Shown here piece by piece: positions 56,359 to 64,000 of a stretch of DNA of 64,000 bases (position 1 is the first letter of the stretch; the number at the start of each line of letters is the position of its first letter). The stretch covers positions 1-64,000 of the forward strand of contig JABJGS010000079.1 of the NCBI GenBank assembly GCA_018703155.1. Direction: 5' to 3'. A model generated the notes under the pieces. The model was not told the origin of the DNA, did not search any database, and worked only from the letters and a program-made list of their open reading frames with translations. Origin of the DNA: Francisellaceae bacterium. GTDB taxonomy: Bacteria > Pseudomonadota > Gammaproteobacteria > UBA6186 > Azoamicaceae. A program made the translations under genes and the position numbers.

Positions 56359-57454
56359 TTATACCCCTTGATGCAAGCTTGCTTGCATAAATTTATCTAA
56401 ATCTCCATCTAAAACTGCCTGAGTATTTGTATTTTCAACCCCAGTACGTAAATCTTTTATCCTTGACTGATCCAAAACATAAGACCTAATTTGATTACCC
56501 CAACCAATATCAACTTTGCTATCTTCTAACGATTGCTTCTCACTTTGCTGTTTTAACAATTCTAACTCATAAATCTTAGCTTTTAACTGTTTCATCGCTT
56601 GAGCTTTATTTTTATGTTGTGATCTATCTGCTTGGCATTGCACAACAGTGCTTGTTGGTAAGTGTGTTATCCTAACCGCTGAATCTGTTCTATTTACATG
56701 CTGCCCACCAGCTCCACTTGCACGATAAGTATCTATACGTAAATCTCCTGGGTCTAGATTCACTTCAATATTGTCATCTACCTCTGGAAATACAAACACC
56801 GAAGCAAAAGAGGTGTGCCGTCTATTTCCAGAATCAAATGGTGATTTCCTAACTAGTCGATGTACACCAGTTTCAGTACGCAACCAACCAAAGGCAAAAT
56901 CCCCTTCTACTTGAATAGTTGCACTTTTTATTCCAGCAACTTCTCCATCAGCTAATTGGACAATAGTACTTTTATAATTATGTTGATCAGCCCAGCGTAG
57001 ATACATTCTTAGTAACATTTCAGCCCAATCTTGAGCTTCTGTTCCTCCAGATCCAGAATTTATATCAACAAATGCGGAGTTTGCATCCATTTTCCCACTA
57101 AACATCCTTTGAAATTCTAATCTCTCAACTAGAATTTTACATCTTGATAGTTCACTTTCAATATCAGTAACAATCTCAGAATCATTCTCTGTTTTAGCAA
57201 GTTCTATAATTTCTTCGAGTTCAATTAATGTACCGGCAATATCATCTACAATACAAACTACTGCTTCAAGTTGTGTTTTTTCACGACCTAAGTTTTGTGC
57301 AACTTCATGATCATCCCAAACATCTGATCTTTGTAGCTCCAAATTTACCTCTTCTAGTTTTTCCTTTTTGGTAGCATAGTCAAAGATACCCCCTAGCATT
57401 ATTAATACGCTCCAAGAGATCTTTCTGTTGTTGTAGTAAATAGTTAATTTCCAA
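56359..57454 (-). CDS. prfB: Peptide chain release factor 2, made by programmed +1 frameshift
   Basis: The full product has 364 residues. A TTG start at 57454, with GAGGA nine bases upstream, opens 24 codons ([20 protein letters not shown] and onward) that end in CTT TGA at 57385-57380. Shifting +1 at CTT gives L-D-Y-A-T and continues the main frame to 56359. The tripeptide region reads SPFDSGN and the GGQ motif is in [13 protein letters not shown]. It recognises UGA and UAA stops and regulates itself: scarce RF2 favours the shift. An ATG-initiated reading (MLGGIF) is an artefact of the shift. Confidence 0.95.
57380..57394 (-). promoter_or_regulatory. RF2 programmed frameshift site
   Basis: On the minus strand AGGGGG, then TATCTTTGA: an internal Shine-Dalgarno three bases before the CUU-UGA slippery stop, identical to the E. 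coli prfB site. Confidence 0.95.
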
Positions 57455-57532
57455 CTTATTTCATCCTCAAATTTGTTTTTATTTACGTATACTTATCTAA
57501 AAATCAAGTTAACTTAATCGTATTTTATAATT

Positions 57533-57556
57533 AAGTGCTTTCTATAAATAGCACTT
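57533..57556. promoter_or_regulatory. Inverted repeat between prfB and the receiver-like gene
   Basis: AAGTGCT and AGCACTT face each other across ten bases in the divergent gap. No T-run. Could be an operator; no regulator is suggested. Confidence 0.3.
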
Positions 57557-57644
57557 CAATAGTATTAATTTAGCTTTTCCTCCATAATAGACGATAATAT
57601 TATAGATTCTAAGCATAATAACATTAAAATTGGAGATAATAGTT

Positions 57645-58349
57645 GTGCGTATAAATTTTTTATATTGTGAAGACATGATGCTCACTAGCAGAGTTTTCAA
57701 ATTAATGGTTACCAAACAGTTAGTTCCTCAAATAGCTGAAGGGCTGGGCATACCTCTTTCTGACATTGAACTTAATATTGACCATTTTACTACTGCTGAA
57801 GCAGCCATAATTGAGCTGGATAAGCATGCGGACGAACCGACATACTATGCTGCTTTAATCCTAGATCAAGAGCTAGACACTAGCACACTTGGCTTTGAGG
57901 TTGCTATACACGCCAAAAACTTAAAAATGGACAACTGCTTCATCGCTGCAATCTCTGACACCATGCAAGTTGAGCGACTTGATTGTAAAGGAACAATAGC
58001 ACAAGCAAAAGCAATCGGCTATAAGCATTTTATTAGAAAAAATCCAACTGGAATAGAGGATCTATTAGATAGAGATCTAGTTGATGACATAGTTCATTCT
58101 ATTAAGTTAAATAATCTCAAGACAGCTGTACCTGTGAAACGAAAAGATACCGATGCACGTCCGAAACGAGAAGATGCAGATGATAGAAAATCTCCTGAAG
58201 AAATTGAGGAGATTGACTTTATGCCAATGCTCCGTCTTGTAACTACAAGAGATACATTTCCTACTGGTTATGAAGATGATTTGAAGTTAAATATGCCAAA
58301 AATTCATGTCTGCGGTGAATGCATGGAAGAAAAGCCAAGACTTAGTTAG
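57645..58349 (+). CDS. Receiver-like protein with an unusual C-terminal tail
   Basis: 234 residues from the GTG at 57645, chosen because GGAG lies nine bases upstream; a TTG further upstream would overlap that site. Residues 1-130 look like a response-regulator receiver: acidic pair in RINFLYCED, candidate phospho-acceptor Asp in AALILDQEL, and the conserved lysine in HFIRKNPT. The loop before helix 3 is longer than usual. No DNA-binding domain follows; instead there is a charged linker (about 165-200) and a short tail with CGEC, which could bind metal. An orphan histidine kinase lies 44 kb away, but no link can be shown. Confidence 0.55.
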   Translation: MRINFLYCEDMMLTSRVFKLMVTKQLVPQIAEGLGIPLSDIELNIDHFTTAEAAIIELDKHADEPTYYAALILDQELDTSTLGFEVAIHAKNLKMDNCFIAAISDTMQVERLDCKGTIAQAKAIGYKHFIRKNPTGIEDLLDRDLVDDIVHSIKLNNLKTAVPVKRKDTDARPKREDADDRKSPEEIEEIDFMPMLRLVTTRDTFPTGYEDDLKLNMPKIHVCGECMEEKPRLS

Positions 58350-58433
58350 CACGCTCGTTGTTGGTTTGACAGTTTCAAAAGAAAGTGATTAAATCATTTT
58401 GCAAGAATGACAATTAATCAAGGAGACAGCATA

Positions 58434-59405
58434 ATGCCTACTATCACTACGCTAAAAGAAGTAATAGAAAAGTGTACCGATATTCGCGAATACCCAAATG
58501 CACCCTTACCAGAGGAATCAGCATCTCTAAATGGAGCTGAACTAGAAGCTGCTCAAAGAGCACATTTAGAAGATTTGGCAAATGAAAGAGCAACATACGA
58601 AGCAGAACTACAAACTAAATTTGAACTTGTATTCTTAATGATCAAACATCAACTAATAGAAGGAACTCAAATTGGAGTTTTAGTTCGAGACCCATTACCT
58701 GGTCATACAGATGATTCAACTCCTGAACATCGTACCAATGCTAATTTAGCTATTACAATGAAGCTTTATGGTCTTCTTGGTTGCACAGGTCTGCACCCTG
58801 ACTACAGCTCAAGCCATGGTGTTGTTACAGAACCAAACAGAGTTCAAAAGGCCTTTTACTCTACAATGGCAGTTAGTTTCACTTCAAAATCTGGCATTTG
58901 GTATAGCGAAAAGTGTTCTTTGGATGCAAAAAGAGCTGATTCTGGCAAGCCTCTAACTATTATTGCGAAGGAAGAATATATTCATTATGCAAGAATAGCT
59001 GCTGAAACTATCATAAACAGAAACCATGACTTAGAAAATCAAGAAGTAGATATCAATGCCATCCGTGTACCACCTTATGTATCAGGCACAGGGACTGATA
59101 CTTCTTACCGGTTTGATTACGTGAAAATTTCAGAACTACTACAACACACAGTAACACCAACCCTTATCTCAGAAGAAGAATGCAATGATGATAATCATAG
59201 GGTACTTGAAGCTCGTAGAGTAGGACATGATGCTGCAACATCAGCTGATGGTACTTTACTAATTCTAACTGCTACAGAAGCTACTCGAATAGCAGAAGAA
59301 GCTCAACGGTTAGCAGCAGAATTAGCTCAAATAGCAGCACTAGAGGAGGAAGTACGATTAGCCTCCTTGACTACTGCAACTGTAACTAACAGAAATGTCA
59401 TATAA
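58434..59405 (+). CDS. Unknown protein downstream of the receiver-like gene
   Basis: 323 residues from the ATG at 58434, which has AGGAG eight bases upstream. I do not recognise it. No signal peptide or membrane segment. The N-terminal third is helical and Glu/Ala-rich; the centre (about 85-220) is a mixed domain with GLLGCTGLHPDYSSSHG; the C-terminus (about 280-315) is an Ala/Glu-rich helix. It lies 84 bases after the receiver-like gene on the same strand and may share its transcript. Effector or structural protein cannot be decided. Confidence 0.5.
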   Translation: MPTITTLKEVIEKCTDIREYPNAPLPEESASLNGAELEAAQRAHLEDLANERATYEAELQTKFELVFLMIKHQLIEGTQIGVLVRDPLPGHTDDSTPEHRTNANLAITMKLYGLLGCTGLHPDYSSSHGVVTEPNRVQKAFYSTMAVSFTSKSGIWYSEKCSLDAKRADSGKPLTIIAKEEYIHYARIAAETIINRNHDLENQEVDINAIRVPPYVSGTGTDTSYRFDYVKISELLQHTVTPTLISEEECNDDNHRVLEARRVGHDAATSADGTLLILTATEATRIAEEAQRLAAELAQIAALEEEVRLASLTTATVTNRNVI

Positions 59406-59415
59406 GACCTTTATA

Positions 59416-59440
59416 TGTAGGGCGCGTTATGTGCCCTACA
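59416..59440. terminator. Hairpin between convergent genes
   Basis: TGTAGGGC and GCCCTACA form a perfect 8-bp stem with a nine-base loop, ten bases after the stop of the unknown gene and facing recJ. There is no clear T-run on either side, so termination may be weak or Rho-assisted. Confidence 0.5.
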
Positions 59441-59506
59441 ACTACTACTACACTAGTTAAAAGATGTATAATAGATTTTCTGAATAACTGTTAGCATCAT
59501 TTAAAC

Positions 59507-61291
59507 TTAAGAAGCAACTCTGGTAAAACCTTTTATTAGGTAATCTATGCGACTGTAGCTAAATGTGCTTTTCTTAACTGAAAACACAAGTTTAACTTTA
59601 TTTCCCTCAACCAGATCAACTGTATCGTCTTCACTATGCCTAGCACTAAACCATATACCCCAGTTAGGTTGACCGCTTTTTGTACAAAACTGTACTCGCA
59701 AGTGAGTGCCGTTACCAACCCACCGCAACTGGAGAATTGTAACCATTTGAGTAAATACTGGCTGTTCAAACTCTCGCCCAAATGGTTCTAAAGTCTCCAA
59801 ACTATTTAATAGTGCTAACGATACATCAGAGTTTAATTCATCATCAACATATACTTTAGGACCAATTTGCTCTCTGGTTAAAGCAACACTACAAAATTTC
59901 TCAAACTTGCTCATGAAAAGCTTTAGATTTTCTGCTTTTATAGTTATACCGCCAGCGCCTTCATGACCACCGAAGGCCTCAAATATACTTGAATCTTGTT
60001 TATTTATATAATCTAATGATTTTTTAATATCAAATCCATCTATACCACGAAGTGAGCCAGTAATTAAATTAGGATCAGAAAGTTTTCTTGCCATAAATAC
60101 AACAGGACGCCCAAAAGAATCCTTCAAACGACTTGCGGAAATACCATGGACACCAGAATGACCATTTTCTAAAAATTCTCGTATACTATTGTCACCTTGT
60201 TCGGCTTGCTGCCAAGCTACTTTCATACCACGGCTAGTAATATCATTTTGAATTTGTTTGCGCTTATCATTTTGTTCACACAATGTTGCGAGCCAATTAT
60301 TAGCTTCTGCAATATCATCTGATAGTAGAAAACTCACTGATTTAAAAGCATTTGATAACCTTCCATCACTATTTAATAATGGTCCAATGCCAAAACCAAT
60401 GCCTTCAGATGTTATTTCCCCACCCAAGTGCTCTTTCAAAACTTGCCAGCAATGCCTAGTTCCTTGATTTATAAGTTTAAGTCCAAATTGTACTACGGCT
60501 CTGTTGTTTTGGCTTCTAGCCATACTTACACAATCAGCAACAGTTCCAACCGCAACGAAATCCAAAGTATCTGCAAGTTTAGGGATTGTCTTATCACAAT
60601 AACCTGCGATAATTAATTCATTTCTGGTTGCAGTCATCAATAACCATGCAACCATGCAACCAGCTATACATGAATCTGGATAGCAGCAATCCTCTCTAGT
60701 TGGATTAATAGTTGCAAAAGCACTCTTTGGTACACCCTCACAAGGGATTTGATGGTGATCAGTAACTATTACATCAATACCTTGCTCTTTTAATAGTGCA
60801 ATCCTAGGCTCATCAGTAGATCCATTGTCTGCTGTTATAATTAACGTCGGCCTTGGATTATCGGCTAATATTCTATTTGCCACAGGCAAAGATAATCCAT
60901 AACCTTCTTCTAATCGGTGTCCAATATAAGATCTTATTTTTTCTTTAGGATGTTTAAAGTGGCGAACTAAATTATCAACAATAATTGCATGACTAGTTTG
61001 CCCATCACAATCATGATCAGTTTCGACTCCAATACATTCTTGGCTGATAATGGCTTTTGCCAGCCTTTGTGAAGCTATCTCCATATCCTGCATTTTTGGC
61101 GCAGATAGATATTGTAGTTTAGGAAATATAATTTGTTCTAATGGTAAATTATTGTTAAGCCCTCTTGCTGATAAAATCCTACTTACAATAGGATCCAATC
61201 CAAGCTCTATAGCATTGTCATAGACTTGTTCATTTAATTTGCGTTTTATAAACTGAGGAGAATTACTTCCTTTTTTAACTGTGCTTAACAT
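59507..61291 (-). CDS. recJ: Single-strand-specific exonuclease RecJ
   Basis: 594 residues of the DHH family. The metal-binding motifs are DHDCDG (motif I, usually DYDADG), ADNGSTDEPR, and VTDHHQIP with the DHH itself; the DHHA1 part has FGGHEGAGG. It degrades single-stranded DNA 5' to 3' in recombination and mismatch repair. Its start overlaps the thrC stop by 17 bases. The unusual DHDCDG still keeps the metal ligands. Confidence 0.95.
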   Translation of the reverse strand: MLSTVKKGSNSPQFIKRKLNEQVYDNAIELGLDPIVSRILSARGLNNNLPLEQIIFPKLQYLSAPKMQDMEIASQRLAKAIISQECIGVETDHDCDGQTSHAIIVDNLVRHFKHPKEKIRSYIGHRLEEGYGLSLPVANRILADNPRPTLIITADNGSTDEPRIALLKEQGIDVIVTDHHQIPCEGVPKSAFATINPTREDCCYPDSCIAGCMVAWLLMTATRNELIIAGYCDKTIPKLADTLDFVAVGTVADCVSMARSQNNRAVVQFGLKLINQGTRHCWQVLKEHLGGEITSEGIGFGIGPLLNSDGRLSNAFKSVSFLLSDDIAEANNWLATLCEQNDKRKQIQNDITSRGMKVAWQQAEQGDNSIREFLENGHSGVHGISASRLKDSFGRPVVFMARKLSDPNLITGSLRGIDGFDIKKSLDYINKQDSSIFEAFGGHEGAGGITIKAENLKLFMSKFEKFCSVALTREQIGPKVYVDDELNSDVSLALLNSLETLEPFGREFEQPVFTQMVTILQLRWVGNGTHLRVQFCTKSGQPNWGIWFSARHSEDDTVDLVEGNKVKLVFSVKKSTFSYSRIDYLIKGFTRVAS

Positions 61292-62333
61292 TCAAATAAC
61301 TACCAATATGTTCAGATATGTGCCCATAATCTGCGCTAACAGAATCTACCCTATCGCTCAAATTATTAATAACTACATTTGGATCTTTCAATCCATGTCC
61401 TGTTAAAGTACAGGTTATCAGAGATCCCTTAGCTATCTTACCAAGTTTAATATCTTCATATAAGCCAGCAATTGAAGCTATCGATGCAGGCTCAGCGAAT
61501 ATACCTTCTGTAGATGCTAAACGCAACTGAGTTGCAATTAACATTTCATCTGTAATTGAGGCAAACCAACCTTTAGATTCCATTTGAGCTGATTTAGCTA
61601 AATCATATGACTGAGGAGCCCCAATTCGAATTGCTGTAGCAATTGTTTCAGGGTTTTGCACATTGGCACCAAGGACCATTGGTGCTGCACCACTAGCTTG
61701 ATACCCTAACATTTTAGGCAAATTTTCTGAATACTCTTTATAACCTTCCCAATATGCAGCAATATTAGCAGCATTTCCAACTGGAATGGCATGATAATCA
61801 GGTGCCTGCCCTAGAGAATCTACTATTTCAAATGCTGCTGTTTTCTGCCCCTTCCTTCTATATGGGTTCATTGAGTTTACTAATACCAAATGATGATCAT
61901 TTTGCAATTGTTTAACAACCTCTAATCCTTTGTCAAAATTACCATCTATTTGTAAAACTTTAGCACCATGGATCATAGCCTGAGCTAACTTACCTAATGC
62001 TATTTGTCCACTAGGCACAATCACAATACATCTAATACCAGCCCGAGCTGAATACGCAGCTGCTGCCGCTGAAGTATTGCCAGTAGATGCACAAATAACC
62101 GCGGTTGCACCTTCTTCTTTAGCTTTTGACAAAGCTAAAGTCATACCTCGATCTTTAAATGATCCTGTAGGGTTCAACCCTTCAAATTTAGCGAATACAT
62201 TTAACGATGAATCCAATTCCTTAAATATATTATTTAGCTTTATTAATGGTGTATCGCCCTCACCAATAGAAATAATTGGTGTATTATCAGTCACAGGCAA
62301 ATATTTTTTGTACTTTTCAATAAGTGATATCAT
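61275..62333 (-). CDS. thrC: Threonine synthase
   Basis: 352 residues of the short PLP-dependent form. The PLP lysine is in NPTGSFKDRGMT; the phosphate-binding loop is STGNTSAAAAAYSARAG. The ATG at 62333 is preferred because GAGGG lies just upstream and it follows the hom stop by one base; an in-frame start further up would overlap hom by 47 bases. Converts O-phosphohomoserine to threonine. No thrB kinase gene is in the window. Confidence 0.94.
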   Translation of the reverse strand: MISLIEKYKKYLPVTDNTPIISIGEGDTPLIKLNNIFKELDSSLNVFAKFEGLNPTGSFKDRGMTLALSKAKEEGATAVICASTGNTSAAAAAYSARAGIRCIVIVPSGQIALGKLAQAMIHGAKVLQIDGNFDKGLEVVKQLQNDHHLVLVNSMNPYRRKGQKTAAFEIVDSLGQAPDYHAIPVGNAANIAAYWEGYKEYSENLPKMLGYQASGAAPMVLGANVQNPETIATAIRIGAPQSYDLAKSAQMESKGWFASITDEMLIATQLRLASTEGIFAEPASIASIAGLYEDIKLGKIAKGSLITCTLTGHGLKDPNVVINNLSDRVDSVSADYGHISEHIGSYLNVKHS

Positions 62334-62334
62334 T

Positions 62335-63648
62335 TTATCCCTCGATTCTAATAAGTTGTATCTTAGAATGTATTTCTGCAATATTTTCTAATTCTTTAGC
62401 CGCCTTGGATATCAAACTTTCTTTAGCTGGATGAGTTATAAGAACTAACGGCACACTTTTGCCATTTCTGAATTTACAATTTTGAATGAAAGTTTCTATG
62501 CTTATATCTTTACTTGCTAGTACATTAGTAACTTTAGCAAGCACGCCAGCGGTATCTTCAGCATCAAACCTTATATAATATGAGGTTTTCAGGTCATCTA
62601 TATTAACTAGCTCAAGATCCGTGTTTTGCTTTACATAGCCGAAAACTGGTGTTGTATTGCTACTTTGCAATTTAACCGCATCAATAATATCAGCAACAAT
62701 TGCACTTGCTGTTGCACTACCTCCAGCTCCAGGTCCATAAAATAAAGTATTGCCGACACTATCTCCTTCTATATTTATAGCATTCATCACACCATTAACT
62801 TGTGCTAAAATATTATTTTTATGGACAAAAGCTGGATGAACTCTTAAAAGTAAACTTTTATTATCAATAATTTCGGCAATACACAAATGTTTAATCGTGT
62901 AGTCTAAACTCTTGGCTATTTTTATATCGAATTGATCTATTCTACTAATTCCTTCGCAATAGATACCCTCAGTACTTAAACTAACACCATGAGCCAACGC
63001 AGACATAATAGCCAATTTATATTGAGCATCATAGCCATCCACATCAGAACTAGGATCCGCTTCAGCATACCCTAAATCTTGTGCTTGCTTTAATGCTATA
63101 TCATAACTTAAATTGTTCTCACACATTTGAGTTAAAATATAATTGCTTGTTCCGTTAATTATACCTCGTATCGTTAATATGTTATTTGAAGCCAGACTTT
63201 CTCTCAACGATTTTATGATAGGGATCCCACCGCCAACAGAAGCTTCAAAAAGCAATGGGGCGCTATTTTCTATCGATATTTTAAAAAGCTCTTCGCCATA
63301 AGTCGCAATTAAAGCTTTATTTGCTGTTACCACAGGTTTTTTATTTTCTAAGGCTTTCTTCACACAGTCATAAGCATGGTCAAGCCCGCCCATAACTTCA
63401 ACAACTATATCAATACTTGAGTCTTGAACTAAAGCATTTAAATCATCATGTATCAACAATTCACTATTATTACATCTATCACGATCCTTAGATAAATTTT
63501 TCACTACGGCTTGAGTTACATTTAATTCAAACCCGTGTTTATCAATAAATTTTCCTTTATGATCTACCAATAATTTTAATACACTAGCCCCAACAGTTCC
63601 TAACCCTATAATGCCTACATTAACCTGCTTCAACTTGTCCACCCCCAT
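62335..63648 (-). CDS. hom: Homoserine dehydrogenase with ACT domain
   Basis: About 437 residues. NAD(P)-binding VGIIGLGTVGASVLKLL is at the start, the catalytic region is GGIPIIKSLRESL with GIINGTSNYILTQM, and a C-terminal ACT domain (FDAEDTAGVLAKVTNVLA) gives feedback control, usually by threonine. It is the monofunctional form, not fused to aspartokinase. The start may be the ATG at 63663 or at 63648; I prefer the latter because of AAGGA spacing. It overlaps the end of alaC. Confidence 0.94.
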   Translation of the reverse strand: MGVDKLKQVNVGIIGLGTVGASVLKLLVDHKGKFIDKHGFELNVTQAVVKNLSKDRDRCNNSELLIHDDLNALVQDSSIDIVVEVMGGLDHAYDCVKKALENKKPVVTANKALIATYGEELFKISIENSAPLLFEASVGGGIPIIKSLRESLASNNILTIRGIINGTSNYILTQMCENNLSYDIALKQAQDLGYAEADPSSDVDGYDAQYKLAIMSALAHGVSLSTEGIYCEGISRIDQFDIKIAKSLDYTIKHLCIAEIIDNKSLLLRVHPAFVHKNNILAQVNGVMNAINIEGDSVGNTLFYGPGAGGSATASAIVADIIDAVKLQSSNTTPVFGYVKQNTDLELVNIDDLKTSYYIRFDAEDTAGVLAKVTNVLASKDISIETFIQNCKFRNGKSVPLVLITHPAKESLISKAAKELENIAEIHSKIQLIRIEG

Positions 63649-64000
63649 GCATAAATGCACCATCCTTAATAAACATGGCTTTTATCTCTTTAATTGCTTG
63701 CCTAGTTCTATGCTCATTTTCAATAAAAGAAAACCTTACATGCTGATCACCTAAATCACCAAAACCTATGCCTGGGGCTACTGCAACTTTTGCCTCTTTA
63801 ATTAAACGTTTACAAAACTCTAGTGAGCCATGTTCAGAATATATTTTAGGAATTTTTGCCCAAGCAAACATGGTTGCCTGTGGTACATCAATATCCCATC
63901 CAATACCTGCAAGACCTTGACAAAGTACATCACGCCGAACTTTGTACATATTCCTTATATCTGCTATCAAGCTATCATCACTTTCTAATGCACTAATGGC
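63620..64000 (-). CDS. alaC: AlaC-type aminotransferase, C-terminal part
   Basis: 127 codons including the stop are present; the gene starts beyond the right edge of the window. The text ATMFAWAKIP, FCKRLIKEAKVAVAPGIGFG, HVRFSFIENEHRTRQAI and GIKAMF-like KAMFIKDG match the C-terminus of AlaC (YfdZ), a class I PLP aminotransferase making alanine from glutamate and pyruvate. Followed by hom and thrC with overlapping ends, a common gammaproteobacterial order. Confidence 0.92.
   Translation of the reverse strand, partial: AISALESDDSLIADIRNMYKVRRDVLCQGLAGIGWDIDVPQATMFAWAKIPKIYSEHGSLEFCKRLIKEAKVAVAPGIGFGDLGDQHVRFSFIENEHRTRQAIKEIKAMFIKDGAFMHGGGQVEAG

Noticed and set aside
1-64000. tRNA, rRNA, CRISPR array, integrase or prophage
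   Set aside because: I looked in all intergenic gaps and saw no cloverleaf, rRNA segment, spaced repeats, integrase or phage structural gene.

Overview
The window is AT-rich, densely coded chromosomal DNA of a gammaproteobacterium that probably lives inside eukaryotic cells. Gammaproteobacterial markers are mnmA-hflD-purB, a DUF6763-type gene beside lexA, ppsA with its regulator, sdhE-ygfX divergent from ygfZ, prfB-lysS with the classic RF2 frameshift, and alaC-hom-thrC. Host-associated markers are a Tlc-type ATP/ADP translocase, fatty-acid and propionate catabolism, and several eukaryote-like or effector-like proteins. A Legionellales-like or Francisella-like relative fits, but the genus cannot be fixed from this sequence.

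Layout. 0-7 kb: a minus-strand beta-oxidation cluster (fadE, fadI, fadJ, a secreted chalcone-isomerase-like protein, a terminator, then the start of a FadL-type porin). 7-11 kb: plus-strand housekeeping genes (DUF6763, lexA, mnmA, hflD, purB). 11-19.5 kb: accessory genes, namely a periplasmic secretin-N-domain protein coupled to an orphan histidine kinase, an 803-residue unknown, an F-box-like plus seven-repeat RCC1 protein, and a membrane-anchored Ntn-hydrolase resembling acid ceramidase/NAAA. 19.5-26.2 kb: a minus-strand prpB-prpC-prpD-ppsR-ppsA cluster that turns propionyl-CoA into pyruvate and then PEP. Here prpD is interrupted by one in-frame UGA in place of a conserved Trp. 26.2-34.6 kb: an island-like stretch with an O-methyltransferase, a Mokosh type II-like antiphage helicase-nuclease, a broken IS accessory ORF, four copies of a palindromic repeat, an MFS transporter, a broken zinc-finger gene, and a papain-like effector candidate with a putative nuclear localisation signal.

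34.8-46.8 kb: nutrient and energy uptake (amino-acid permease, Tlc), a CoA-type Nudix hydrolase, an AddAB-like recombination pair, a CPA1 antiporter and a glycerophosphodiesterase. 47-53 kb: a methionine-type ABC pair whose ATPase subunit has lost its catalytic motifs, a coiled-coil protein, a second MFS transporter of the same type, NhaD and an RpoE-like sigma factor without an adjacent anti-sigma gene. 53-57.5 kb: ygfX-sdhE, ygfZ, and prfB-lysS. 57.6-59.4 kb: two unknown genes, one with a receiver-like fold. 59.5-64 kb: alaC (partial), hom, thrC and recJ.

Taken together, the cell appears to import host nucleotides, amino acids and lipids, burn fatty acids and their propionate by-product, and carry proteins that could act on host ubiquitin, small-GTPase or sphingolipid pathways. 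I saw no rRNA, tRNA or CRISPR array.
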